DNA of 54,998 bases, from contig DESQ01000020.1 in the NCBI GenBank assembly GCA_002361355.1, positions 1 to 54,998 on the forward strand, given 5' to 3'. Both the position numbers and the translations under genes were made by a program. This DNA is from Lachnospiraceae bacterium UBA3310. GTDB lineage: Bacteria > Bacillota > Clostridia > Lachnospirales > Lachnospiraceae. Of the stretch, positions 1-7,505 are shown piece by piece (positions within the stretch are counted from its first letter, which is position 1; every line of letters begins with the position of its first letter). The notes below the pieces were generated by a model, which saw only the letters and a program-made list of their open reading frames with translations, searched no databases and was not told the DNA's origin.

Positions 1-39
1 GCCAACGAATACTTGACACAAACTTTTTTTGGAAAAGAT

Positions 40-67
40 TTGACAAATGGAAAAAATAGTGTATTAT
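40..67 (+). promoter_or_regulatory. Sigma-A-type promoter for the first operon
   Basis: A TTGACA box (40-45) and a TATTAT box (62-67) are separated by 16 bp. They lie about 45 bp before the first start codon and its GGGAGG ribosome-binding site. This fits a housekeeping promoter for the small gene at 113 and the downstream greA-like gene. Confidence 0.7.
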
Positions 68-112
68 GGTGGTGTAAACGTAGAGTAGAAGAGAAAAAGG
101 GAGGAAAAAACA

Positions 113-349
113 ATGAAAGTAATGAACATCGACGATCCTGAAAAGTTTTTTGAAGTAGTGAATCAGTGCAAGGGCACAGTGGAGTTAGTGACAAAAGAAG
201 GAGACAGACTGAACTTAAAGTCCCAGCTTACAAAATATGTGGCGCTCACAAAGCTTTTCGCTGACAATGCGATTCCGGAAATGGAGCTTGTGGCACACGA
301 CCCTGAGGACGTAAACCGTCTGCTTGACTACATGGTAAACGCGAAGTAA
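113..349 (+). CDS. Small conserved protein of unknown function
   Basis: This is a 78-residue soluble acidic protein. The start is supported by a strong GGGAGG site about 9 bp upstream and a promoter just before it. There is no signal peptide, membrane segment, cysteine cluster or recognisable catalytic motif. The sequence looks like one compact alpha/beta domain with the central phrase TVELVTKEGDRLNLKSQL. Similar short proteins in Lachnospiraceae are, as I recall, sometimes labelled polyA polymerase, but nothing seen here supports that enzyme. The stop codon lies 7 bp before the GreA-like start, so the two genes are almost certainly cotranscribed. A role linked to transcription is possible but is inference only. 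Confidence 0.75.
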   Translation: MKVMNIDDPEKFFEVVNQCKGTVELVTKEGDRLNLKSQLTKYVALTKLFADNAIPEMELVAHDPEDVNRLLDYMVNAK

Positions 350-356
350 GAAGAAC

Positions 357-860
357 ATGCATAATGAATTGACAAAGCAGGATATCCGTAAGATGGAGGA
401 GGAAATAGAGTACCGCAAGCTGGTTGTGCGGCCGCAGGCTTTAGAAGATGTAAAGGAAGCAAGGGCGCACGGCGATCTGAGCGAGAACTTTGAGTATCAT
501 GCGGCGAAAAAGGTGAAGAACCAGAACGAAAGCCGCATCCGCTATCTGGAACGGATGATAAAAACTGCCGTGATCGTGTCCGATGAGTCCGCGGAGGACG
601 AGATCGGCATGAATAACACGGTTGAGGTGTTCTTTGAGGAGGATAACCTCACAGAAAAATACAAGCTGGTGACCACAGTGCGGGGAAATTCCCTGGAAGG
701 GTTGATCAGCACAGAATCACCGTTAGGGAAGGCTTTACTTGGCCATAAGGTGGGCGATCGTGTCCATGTGGAGATGGCCGGGAGCGAAGGCTACTATGTG
801 GTGGTGAAATCCATCGAGAATACGGTGGATGATGGAACAGATAAGATAAGGAGCTTCTAA
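357..860 (+). CDS. greA: GreA/GreB-family transcription elongation factor
   Basis: Gre factors enter the RNA polymerase secondary channel and stimulate cleavage of backtracked RNA. The 167-residue protein has the two expected parts. Residues about 5-75 form an N-terminal coiled coil carrying the family signature ARAHGDLSENFEYHAAK. The C-terminal FKBP-like domain contains the typical SPLGKALLGHKVGD stretch. Length is near the usual 155-165. The first residues are more divergent than in housekeeping GreA, so this could be a second Gre paralogue. The gene follows the small gene at 113 by 7 bp and ends inside a strong intrinsic terminator. Confidence 0.9.
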   Translation: MHNELTKQDIRKMEEEIEYRKLVVRPQALEDVKEARAHGDLSENFEYHAAKKVKNQNESRIRYLERMIKTAVIVSDESAEDEIGMNNTVEVFFEEDNLTEKYKLVTTVRGNSLEGLISTESPLGKALLGHKVGDRVHVEMAGSEGYYVVVKSIENTVDDGTDKIRSF

Positions 861-890
861 TTATATGACATAGAAGTTCCTTATTTTTTT
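848..890 (+). terminator. Intrinsic terminator after greA
   Basis: AAGGAGCTTCTA (848-859) pairs with TAGAAGTTCCTT (871-882) over 12 bp with one G-T wobble. The loop is 11 nt, and a run of seven T residues follows within a base. The greA stop codon lies in the left arm. It ends the two-gene operon. Confidence 0.9.
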
Positions 891-913
891 GTAAAAACGT
901 TTGGAAGTTAATC

Positions 914-942
914 TTGTAATGAAAAAAAGATTGTGATACAAT
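914..942 (+). promoter_or_regulatory. Promoter for the Rpn-family gene
   Basis: TTGTAA (914-919) and TACAAT (937-942) are spaced by exactly 17 bp. They follow the greA terminator directly and precede a leader of about 165 nt that appears strongly folded. Confidence 0.65.
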
Positions 943-976
943 CATTGCAAGCAAAGAACAGGTCTGATATTCTTAC

Positions 977-1115
977 GATATCTTAGCGGATTTCATCTTA
1001 AATCCGTATCCATGCAGGGCACTCCTGCACGAACTCCTTGCTTACAACTAAATAACTGCAGGGAGGAAGATATCTTGAAATGCGCCTCTCTGCCCTATGC
1101 AGAAAGAGAGGGAAC
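977..1115 (+). promoter_or_regulatory. Folded mRNA leader of the Rpn gene
   Basis: Several helices can form in the predicted 5' leader. CGGATTT (987-993) pairs with AAATCCG (1000-1006), and TGCAGG (1013-1018) pairs with CCTGCA (1024-1029). A closing helix joins GATATCTT (977-984) to AAGATATC (1067-1074). A last hairpin pairs CCTCTCT with AGAGAGG just before the start codon at 1116. The closing helix and the last hairpin both cover purine-rich Shine-Dalgarno-like segments, so translation may be restrained by folding. The pairing is seen directly; the regulatory role is inferred. Confidence 0.5.
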
Positions 1116-2030
1116 ATGATGGAACAGAAGACGAGGAAACGATCGGAAGTTAAGCGGAAAGAGGCATTACCCCAAAGCTGCCAGATCAATCTGAGTGACT
1201 TTGCATTGTTTTTGTCAGTGATGAAGGTGAAGGAAGCCTATGAGGATGTTCTGGGTATCATCCTTGACGAGCCGGACTTAAGACTGAAAGAAGTCAAGAT
1301 TGAACAGGTAATCCTGAATAAGTCAGGGAAACGGGCGATCCGTCTGGATGCGTGGGCTTCGGATGTGCGGGACAGGCAGTTTGATATGGAGATGCAGAAT
1401 GACACGGACGGAGACGATGTCCGTAAACGCTCCCGCTTTTATCAGAGCATGATTGATACGCCGGTTTTGAAATCAGGGAAGCAAACCCGGTATAAAAACC
1501 TGCCGTCAACGGCGATCATATTTATTACGCAGGAGGATATTTTTGGAAAAGATTTGGCAAGGTATACATTCAGCGAGAGATGTGAGGAAGTTCCGGATTC
1601 GTCGTTGGAGGATGGCACTTGTAAGATATTCCTGAATATGACGAGTAAAAACGGGCGGCCGGAGCTGGTGAGCCTGTTACAGTATATGAAATATACGACA
1701 TTAGATAATGAGGATGTTACGAAGAAGGATGACCGGATTCTGGATTTGGACAAGATAGTCAGGGAAGTAAAGCAATCGGAAGAATGGGAGGCTGTGGAGA
1801 TGAACATTTTTGAGATTGGAGTGGAGCGGGGAAAAGAGCTGGGGATAGAGCAGGGCATAGAACAGGGAAAAGCCATGGGACATGAGGAGGGAAGAAAGGA
1901 CGCTCTTCGAATCCTTGTCAAAAGTGTGGAGATGAACATGAAAAATTTTCACGTTAGCCTGCAGGAGGCCTGCGAGGGACTTGAGATATCCGTAGAAGAA
2001 TATGAAAATGCGAAACGGCAGATTGTTTAG
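1116..2030 (+). CDS. Rpn-family PD-(D/E)XK nuclease / putative transposase
   Basis: Rpn proteins (formerly transposase_31) are PD-(D/E)XK nucleases that promote recombination and are common as scattered paralogues in gut Firmicutes. Here the nuclease core is visible as RLDAWA with Asp near residue 78, followed by FDMEMQ giving the E-x-Q part near residue 92. The C-terminal part contains the usual G-x-E-x-G repeats (GVERGKELGIEQGIEQGKAM) and a short helical tail. An upstream in-frame ATG at 1080 exists. I prefer 1116 because GAGAGGGA lies just before it and the intervening DNA folds as a hairpin. No terminal inverted repeats or target duplication were found, so it is a single gene and not a recognisable element. 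Confidence 0.85.
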   Translation: MMEQKTRKRSEVKRKEALPQSCQINLSDFALFLSVMKVKEAYEDVLGIILDEPDLRLKEVKIEQVILNKSGKRAIRLDAWASDVRDRQFDMEMQNDTDGDDVRKRSRFYQSMIDTPVLKSGKQTRYKNLPSTAIIFITQEDIFGKDLARYTFSERCEEVPDSSLEDGTCKIFLNMTSKNGRPELVSLLQYMKYTTLDNEDVTKKDDRILDLDKIVREVKQSEEWEAVEMNIFEIGVERGKELGIEQGIEQGKAMGHEEGRKDALRILVKSVEMNMKNFHVSLQEACEGLEISVEEYENAKRQIV

Positions 2031-2176
2031 CGGAACAGATTTAAAAGTGTTGCTTCTAACTTTTCTTAGTCACGCATATACCTTAAAAAGGAATGACAAG
2101 CTTTCCGATTGCACAAGAGGGACAGGTATCGGGAGGGCGTCGGACAGGTCTTAAGCAAAAGCAGGAGGATGGGTAT

Positions 2177-4897
2177 ATGTATGAGAACCGAAGCGTATCG
2201 GAGACGATCCGGGGATTGCAGACGGACGCAGAGCGTGGACTTGACGCGAAAAAAATTGCGGAGCGAAGGGAAAAGTATGGGCCGAACAGGTTGAAGGATC
2301 AGGAGAAAAAGAGTCTTGCCAAACGAATTGCAGAGCAGATCAACGATCCCCTGATTATGATTTTGATGGTAGCGATGGCGATTTCCGTGATGCTGCATGA
2401 GATTGGTGACGCCATTATCATTGTGACAGTGGTTGCGTTGAATGCGGCTGTGGGAATCATTCAGGAAGGAAAAGCAGGCAAGGCGGTGGAGGCGTTAAAG
2501 CAGATCGCGGAACCGCATGCGCAGGTTTGTCGGGACGGGGTGCAGAAGAACATACCGGCGGAGGAGCTTGTGCCCGGAGACATCGTGATTCTGGAAGCGG
2601 GAAACAGAGTTCCGGCTGATTTAAGGTTGATAGACAGTTTGGGGATTTTTACGGAAGAGTCTACCCTAACGGGAGAGTCTGTGCCGGTAGAGAAGGATGC
2701 AAACTTTGTGGAAGAGGGCACGGCGGACAACAGCAGCCCAAACATGGCATATATGTCCACTTATGTGACGAAGGGCCGGGGCCGGGGTGTGGTGACTGCC
2801 ACAGGAATGGACACGCGGGTTGGTCATATTGCGGACATGCTGCACGGCCACAAGGAGAAATTGACACCTTTGCAGATCAGGCTGGGAGAGCTTGGCAGGG
2901 TGTTGAGTGCACTGGCGGTGGGAATCTGCGTGCTGCTTTTTATTGTGGCGCTGCTCCAGAAGCGGGATGTGGGAGATATGCTGTTGACATCCGTATCTCT
3001 GGCGGTAGCGGCTGTGCCGGAGGGGCTGCCAGCCATTGTGACGATTGTGCTGGCGCTGAGTGTGTCCCGTATGGTAAAGGCGAAAACGATCGTGCGCAGG
3101 CTTTCTGCCGTTGAGACGCTAGGGGCGGTGGAGGTAGTCTGCTCGGACAAGACTGGGACACTGACGCAGAATAAAATGACGGTGACAGAGTGTTTTCTTG
3201 ACGGAAAGCTTATGGAACGGGAAAGCTTTGAACAGTATTTCAGGGAGGTGGTTTCAAAGGGAGAGACAAATTCCTGTGCGGCCCGTTTCCTGAAAGGATG
3301 TGTGCTGTGTAATGACGGGCAGACCGGAGAAGAGAAAATCGGAGATCCTACGGAGCTCGCCCTTCTCTGTATGGCGGAGGATTGCGGCGTCAGGGCGGAA
3401 TGGATCAGGGAGCGGTATCCGAGGCTTGGCGAGAACGGATTTGATTCCGGACGGAAGATGATGACAACCCTGCATAGGGAAGAGAGTGGGGCAACCGCCT
3501 ACACGAAAGGAGCGGCGGAACGGATTCTGGAAAACTGCAGCGGTATCTGCCGGGGTGAAAAAACGGCGGAGCTGACGTTAGAAGAACGCAACAGGCTGCT
3601 GGGGATACAGAAACGGCTGATGGGAGAGGGCAGGCGTGTGATGGCGCTGGCGGTGTCGACGGAGGGAAGCATCCGTGAGAGGGGTATGACATTTCTCGGA
3701 TTTGTCAGCATGCAGGATCCGGTCAGGCCGGAAGCGGTAGCGGCTGTGCAGGGCTTTGCGCGGGCGGGAGTATCCACGGTGATGATCACGGGAGACCATC
3801 CCGACACGGCGTTTTCCATTGCGAGACAGCTTGGGATTGCAAGCCGCACTGAAGAGTGCATTACGGGGAGAGAACTGGATCACATGAAGGAACAGACTTT
3901 TTTGCAAAGGCTTCCGCAGCTTAAGGTTTTCGCCCGGGTGACGCCGGAGCATAAGGTGCGTATCGTGGAGGGATATAGAAGTTTACATAAAACTGTAGCA
4001 ATGACCGGGGACGGGGTCAATGACGCGCCCTCTTTGCAGGCGGCCGATATCGGAATTGCCATGGGACAGGGCGGCACCGATGTGGCGCGCGGCGCGGCGG
4101 ATTTTGTTCTGATGGATGACAATGTGGCTACCATCCACACTGCCATACAGGAGGGGCGGGGCATTTACGAAAACATCAGAAAATCGGTGTTATTCCTGCT
4201 TTCCTCCAATCTGGGGGAAATCCTCACTATGCTTGTGACGATTGTAGCGGGGCTGCCGGTTCCCCTGACAGCGGGTTTTATTCTCTGGATCAACCTGATT
4301 ACGGACTCCCTGCCTGCGCTTGCGCTGGGTGTGGATGAAAACGATACGGAGAGTCTGATGCGGGAGCCGCCGCGAAGGAAGGAGGATTCCCTGTTCGCGA
4401 AGGGCGGTCTCATGTGTGTGATCTGTTATGGGCTTGTGATTGGCGGTATCAGCTTGGCGGCTTTTTTGAAGGTTCCTTATGACCGCATCGTTATGGAAGG
4501 ACTGCCTATTAGTTTACATAATATATTAGAGGGGCTGAAAATATCAGCCGTTCTCGCAAGGGCGCAGACGCATGCGTTTATGGTGTTGGGAATCAGCCAG
4601 CTTTTCCATGCCATCGGCATGCGTGATGTGAACCGCTCGCTGTTTAAAATGGATCACAGAAGCAATCCGCAGATGATGCTGGCCTTTGCCGTGGGGATTC
4701 TTTTACAGGTGGCAGTGACGGAGGTGCCCATTCTCATCACGCTCTTTGGCACGGTGCGGCTCAGTGTGGAGGAGTGGATCAGACTGCTTCTCCTGTCAAT
4801 GACGCCCCTTGTCGTGCATGAGCTTTTGGTGGTTGTGGGGATGGCGGGCGCTGCGGAGAGACATCCGTCATGCCAGCGTGCGGAAGGCAAGGAGTAA
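2177..4897 (+). CDS. Calcium-type P-type (P2A) cation ATPase
   Basis: This is an ATP-driven membrane pump, probably exporting Ca2+. The 906-residue protein shows the P-type order: N-terminal cation_ATPase_N domain, TGES of the actuator domain near residue 165, PEGL in membrane helix 4 near 281, the phosphorylated Asp of DKTGT near 324, and TGDGVNDAP near 610. The C-terminal membrane segment contains QLFHAIGMR, typical of PMCA/PacL pumps. ATG 2177 is preferred over ATG 2093 because GCAGGAGGA lies 6 bp upstream and the N-terminal domain begins there. Two copies of GTTTACATAA fall inside the gene (3981 and 4512). The second is in a loop that looks longer than usual. The 3' end overlaps convergent ytaF by 30 bp. 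Confidence 0.93.
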   Translation: MYENRSVSETIRGLQTDAERGLDAKKIAERREKYGPNRLKDQEKKSLAKRIAEQINDPLIMILMVAMAISVMLHEIGDAIIIVTVVALNAAVGIIQEGKAGKAVEALKQIAEPHAQVCRDGVQKNIPAEELVPGDIVILEAGNRVPADLRLIDSLGIFTEESTLTGESVPVEKDANFVEEGTADNSSPNMAYMSTYVTKGRGRGVVTATGMDTRVGHIADMLHGHKEKLTPLQIRLGELGRVLSALAVGICVLLFIVALLQKRDVGDMLLTSVSLAVAAVPEGLPAIVTIVLALSVSRMVKAKTIVRRLSAVETLGAVEVVCSDKTGTLTQNKMTVTECFLDGKLMERESFEQYFREVVSKGETNSCAARFLKGCVLCNDGQTGEEKIGDPTELALLCMAEDCGVRAEWIRERYPRLGENGFDSGRKMMTTLHREESGATAYTKGAAERILENCSGICRGEKTAELTLEERNRLLGIQKRLMGEGRRVMALAVSTEGSIRERGMTFLGFVSMQDPVRPEAVAAVQGFARAGVSTVMITGDHPDTAFSIARQLGIASRTEECITGRELDHMKEQTFLQRLPQLKVFARVTPEHKVRIVEGYRSLHKTVAMTGDGVNDAPSLQAADIGIAMGQGGTDVARGAADFVLMDDNVATIHTAIQEGRGIYENIRKSVLFLLSSNLGEILTMLVTIVAGLPVPLTAGFILWINLITDSLPALALGVDENDTESLMREPPRRKEDSLFAKGGLMCVICYGLVIGGISLAAFLKVPYDRIVMEGLPISLHNILEGLKISAVLARAQTHAFMVLGISQLFHAIGMRDVNRSLFKMDHRSNPQMMLAFAVGILLQVAVTEVPILITLFGTVRLSVEEWIRLLLLSMTPLVVHELLVVVGMAGAAERHPSCQRAEGKE

Positions 4898-5503
4898 GAG
4901 ACAGAGACCGGAAAGCCATGAAAGATCGACGGGCAGTATATGGGAGAGCAGGCGCCCAAGCGTGTAACCGGCAAGAAACAGAAGCAGATGAAACAGAATG
5001 GCAGACAACAGAAGGGTCAGCCGGGGCGTGGCGGAGGCAGTGAAAGCCATGCCTGCAAGAACGCTGTCCAGAGAGAGGGCGAGACTCAAAAGCAGCGCTT
5101 CCCTTGCGCTTAAGACCTGCAGGTCTGTGCGGTTGGCTTCCTCGGGCGAGAAGTAGACGGTGAAGATAATATTGATTTGTTTGATTTTACATCCCCGGTT
5201 TCCGATGAGGCCGGGGTGCTTTTTTGCCAGATGGCGGATCAGGCTTTCCAACAGTTTGGCGCTTCCAATGACAAACAGGATAGAGAAGGAGAGGAAAGGG
5301 AGGATGCCGGTGGGAAAGAGGCTGCCGATCAGGGAACCGATGCCGCCGGCGGCGGTGATGAAGACAGACGGAACACAGGCCAGAAAAACCAGGGATAAGA
5401 TTTCAATACGCACTTTTTTCGTGCCGTAGGAGAACCCTGCCGTCAGGGAATCCAGAGAGACCGCAGTCAGAAAAATGAGCAGGGAGGAAACAGCGTAGGA
5501 CAT
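4868..5503 (-). CDS. ytaF: YtaF/MntP-like sporulation membrane protein
   Basis: This 211-residue polytopic protein has about six membrane helices. It shows the internal two-fold repeat typical of the MntP/YtaF group: a first AVSLDSLTAGFSYG motif near residue 14 and a second LALSLDSVLAGMAF motif near 140. The loop between the halves is charged. MntP members export Mn2+. YtaF members belong to the same superfamily and are annotated as sporulation membrane proteins; their substrate is unknown. The gene is monocistronic, converges on the Ca2+ ATPase with a 30-bp overlap, and diverges from the beta-CASP gene. The symbol is by family resemblance only. Confidence 0.8.
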   Translation of the reverse strand: MSYAVSSLLIFLTAVSLDSLTAGFSYGTKKVRIEILSLVFLACVPSVFITAAGGIGSLIGSLFPTGILPFLSFSILFVIGSAKLLESLIRHLAKKHPGLIGNRGCKIKQINIIFTVYFSPEEANRTDLQVLSAREALLLSLALSLDSVLAGMAFTASATPRLTLLLSAILFHLLLFLAGYTLGRLLSHILPVDLSWLSGLCLLLLAFRTLA

Positions 5504-5586
5504 GGGTATGCACCTTTACGTGAGTTTATTATATACTATGGGAATGGGGAGAAATGTGGGAATATAAAAAGAAATGTTTGAAAAGA

Positions 5587-5615
5587 TTTACGCTTCCCGA
5601 AAAAAATGGTATGAT
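5587..5615 (+). promoter_or_regulatory. Promoter for structured leader and beta-CASP gene
   Basis: TTTACG (5587-5592) and TATGAT (5610-5615) are spaced by exactly 17 bp. A start site about 7 bp downstream would fall at the first base of helix GGTGCAG (5622), so the RNA would begin with the structured element described next. Confidence 0.55.
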
Positions 5616-5621
5616 GTAATA

Positions 5622-5758
5622 GGTGCAGTGAAAAAACAAAGCGCTGTCGCAGATAAAACGTTTGCGACGGTAGCAGACATTTGTTTTTTCTGCACCATTA
5701 ACGAGAAAGCGTTTGACGAAGGCAAACATGGAGTGCGAAAGCACGGGCTTTCGAGTCT
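5622..5758 (+). ncRNA. Structured 5' leader element, copy A (unclassified)
   Basis: The predicted RNA has a 5' stem-loop arm: GGTGCAG (5622-5628) with CTGCACC (5690-5696), AAAAAACAAA (5631-5640) with TTTGTTTTTT (5680-5689), and an inner TCGCA/TGCGA hairpin. Linker ATTAACGAG (5697-5705) follows. A second domain is closed by GAAAGC (5705-5710) with GCTTTC (5747-5752) and holds GTTTG/CAAAC and GTGC-GAAA-GCAC hairpins, the latter with a GNRA loop. It ends with CGAGTCT, 29 nt before the beta-CASP start codon. Copy B at 38852 has the same helices with different, still-paired sequences. I do not recognise a named riboswitch; it could also be a dispersed palindromic repeat. Confidence 0.6.
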
Positions 5759-5787
5759 TAATGCAACAGGAAATTGGGGGACTACAT

Positions 5788-7389
5788 ATGGAGCTGATGT
5801 TTATAGGAGCGGATCATGAGGTGACGGGAAGCTGCCACTATCTCCGCGTAGGGGAAAAGAATATTCTTGTGGACTATGGTATGGAGCAGGGGATCAATGT
5901 GTTTGAGAATTGCAAACTGCCCGTAGATGAAGCGGTGATTGACTATGTGTTTCTGACCCATGCCCACATTGACCATTCAGGGTTACTTCCGCTTTTATAT
6001 GCAAGGGGATTTCGGGGTGAAATCTATGCGACGGCGCCGACCTGTGATCTGTGCAGTATCATGTTGCGTGACTGTGCGCATATCCAGATGCAGGAGGCAG
6101 AGTGGAAAAACCGCAAGGCGAAGAGAAGCGCGGAGAACGAACTGATAGAGCCGCTCTATACCATGGAGGATGCGGACGGCGTGATCAGGCGGCTCGTTCC
6201 CTGTGACTACGACAGTGAAGTGACGGTATGTGAGAATATAAAAATAAAATTTACGGACATAGGCCATCTGCTCGGCTCTTCCAGCATTGAAGTCTGGGCG
6301 ACCGAGGAAGATGTGACAAAGAAGATCGTATTTTCGGGAGATATCGGAAATAGCGGCCAACCGCTGATCAAAAATCCTCAAAATACCGCGGAGGCGGATT
6401 ATGTGGTTATGGAGTCCACCTACGGGGACAGGCTGCATGCCGGTGAGAAGGTGGATTATGTTGGAGAACTGACAAAGATTTTGCAGACCACATTCGACCG
6501 GGGCGGCAATGTGGTGATTCCTTCCTTCGCGGTGGGCAGAACGCAGGAGATGCTCTATTTCCTGCGGCAGATTAAGGCGGACAGGCTGGTGAAGGGACAT
6601 GAGGATTTTCCGGTCTATGTGGACAGCCCGCTGGCGGTGGAGGCGACAGGTATTTTTCATAAAAATGAGGCGAGATGCTTTGACGAGGAGGCTATGGCGC
6701 TGGTCAGGCAGGGCATTAACCCGATTACTTTTCCGGGACTGCGCCTGGCTATCACCAGCGACGAGTCCAAGGCGATCAATTTTGAACATACGCCGAAGGT
6801 TATCATCTCCGCTTCCGGCATGTGTGAGGCGGGACGTATCAGACATCATTTGAAACATAATCTGTGGCGGCATGAGTGCACGATCCTCTTTGTGGGGTAT
6901 CAGGCGGTGGGAACGCTTGGCAGAATGCTTGTGGAGGGTGCGGAAGAAGTGAAACTCTTCGGCGAGCCCATCGAGGTCAGGGCTGACATTACGAAGCTGG
7001 TGGGTATGAGCGGCCACGCGGACAAGAATGGACTTTTACAGTGGATTGAGGGCTTTGAGAAAAAGCCGGAGAAGGTTTTTGTGGTGCATGGCGAGGACAC
7101 GGTCTGCACGCTGTTTACGGAGTGCCTCAGGGGAGAACACAAGCTGGATGCCTATGCGCCCTACAGCGGTACCCGGTTTGACCTGATAAGCGGTGAGTTT
7201 ATCTGCGAGGCGGAGCCCGTCAGAATCAAGAAGAAAGTCCATGGCATTTCCACAGTCTTCACAAGACTGCTCGCCAGCGGCCAGCGGCTTATGGCTGTGA
7301 TCTACAAAAACGAGGGAGGCGCCAACAAGGATCTGGCAAGATTTGCAGATCAGATCAATTCGCTGTGCGACAGGTGGGAGCGATCATGA
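5788..7389 (+). CDS. Beta-CASP metallo-beta-lactamase, RNA-processing type
   Basis: This 533-residue predicted metal-dependent nuclease is of the CPSF/beta-CASP class, which cleaves RNA in the cytoplasm. The zinc motif THAHIDHSG lies near residues 55-63. The later metal ligands GHLLGS and FSGDIG are present, and the beta-CASP segment includes GGNVVIPSFAVGRTQEML. The C-terminal RNA-specificity part contains MSGHADKNG and VVHGED. The start at 5788 is chosen because the protein core begins at once with MELMFIGADHEVTGSCH and a GGGGG-rich site lies upstream. The longer frame to 5713 runs back through the structured leader. It stands alone behind its own promoter. Substrate is unknown. Confidence 0.9.
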   Translation: MELMFIGADHEVTGSCHYLRVGEKNILVDYGMEQGINVFENCKLPVDEAVIDYVFLTHAHIDHSGLLPLLYARGFRGEIYATAPTCDLCSIMLRDCAHIQMQEAEWKNRKAKRSAENELIEPLYTMEDADGVIRRLVPCDYDSEVTVCENIKIKFTDIGHLLGSSSIEVWATEEDVTKKIVFSGDIGNSGQPLIKNPQNTAEADYVVMESTYGDRLHAGEKVDYVGELTKILQTTFDRGGNVVIPSFAVGRTQEMLYFLRQIKADRLVKGHEDFPVYVDSPLAVEATGIFHKNEARCFDEEAMALVRQGINPITFPGLRLAITSDESKAINFEHTPKVIISASGMCEAGRIRHHLKHNLWRHECTILFVGYQAVGTLGRMLVEGAEEVKLFGEPIEVRADITKLVGMSGHADKNGLLQWIEGFEKKPEKVFVVHGEDTVCTLFTECLRGEHKLDAYAPYSGTRFDLISGEFICEAEPVRIKKKVHGISTVFTRLLASGQRLMAVIYKNEGGANKDLARFADQINSLCDRWERS

Positions 7390-7468
7390 AGATGCACTAG
7401 GGCATCAGATGACGATGCCTGAGTGCATCTAAGTCATGATCAGAAGAATGCAAAAAAATGCATTCTTC
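7382..7468 (+). other. Two adjacent hairpins between beta-CASP gene and thyA
   Basis: The first is a nested, nearly symmetric hairpin: GATCATGA (7382-7389) with TCATGATC (7434-7441), AGATGCACT with AGTGCATCT, and GGCATC with GATGCC. It includes the upstream stop codon. The second pairs GAAGAATGCA with TGCATTCTTC around an A-rich loop (about 7444-7468). Neither has a following T run on the plus strand, so they are not classic terminators. They may be mRNA-stabilising or processing structures in the thyA leader. Confidence 0.5.
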
Positions 7469-7475
7469 CTGAACG

Positions 7476-7485
7476 GTTTACATAA
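7476..7485 (+). repeat. GTTTACATAA dispersed 10-mer (intergenic copy)
   Basis: This is one of 14 exact copies. GTTTACATAA reads on the plus strand at 3981, 4512, 7476, 35181, 39501, 41136 and 47437. Its complement TTATGTAAAC reads on the plus strand at 16258, 19574, 21457, 22688, 33968, 51914 and 52763. Three copies are intergenic (7476, 16258, 33968) and the rest are inside genes in several frames. Confidence 0.8.
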
Positions 7486-7505
7486 TGTGAAAGGAACATA
7501 GAAAC

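Noticed and set aside
977..2176. Complete insertion sequence around the Rpn gene
   Set aside because: No matching terminal inverted repeats or short target duplications were found on both sides.
5995..7017. A 340-codon open frame on the minus strand
   Set aside because: It is antisense to the beta-CASP gene, whose zinc motifs are intact; the reverse frame is His/Arg-rich shadow sequence.
7444..7468. Intrinsic terminator before thyA
   Set aside because: The hairpin is good, but the T run is missing on the plus strand; the A tract is in the loop.
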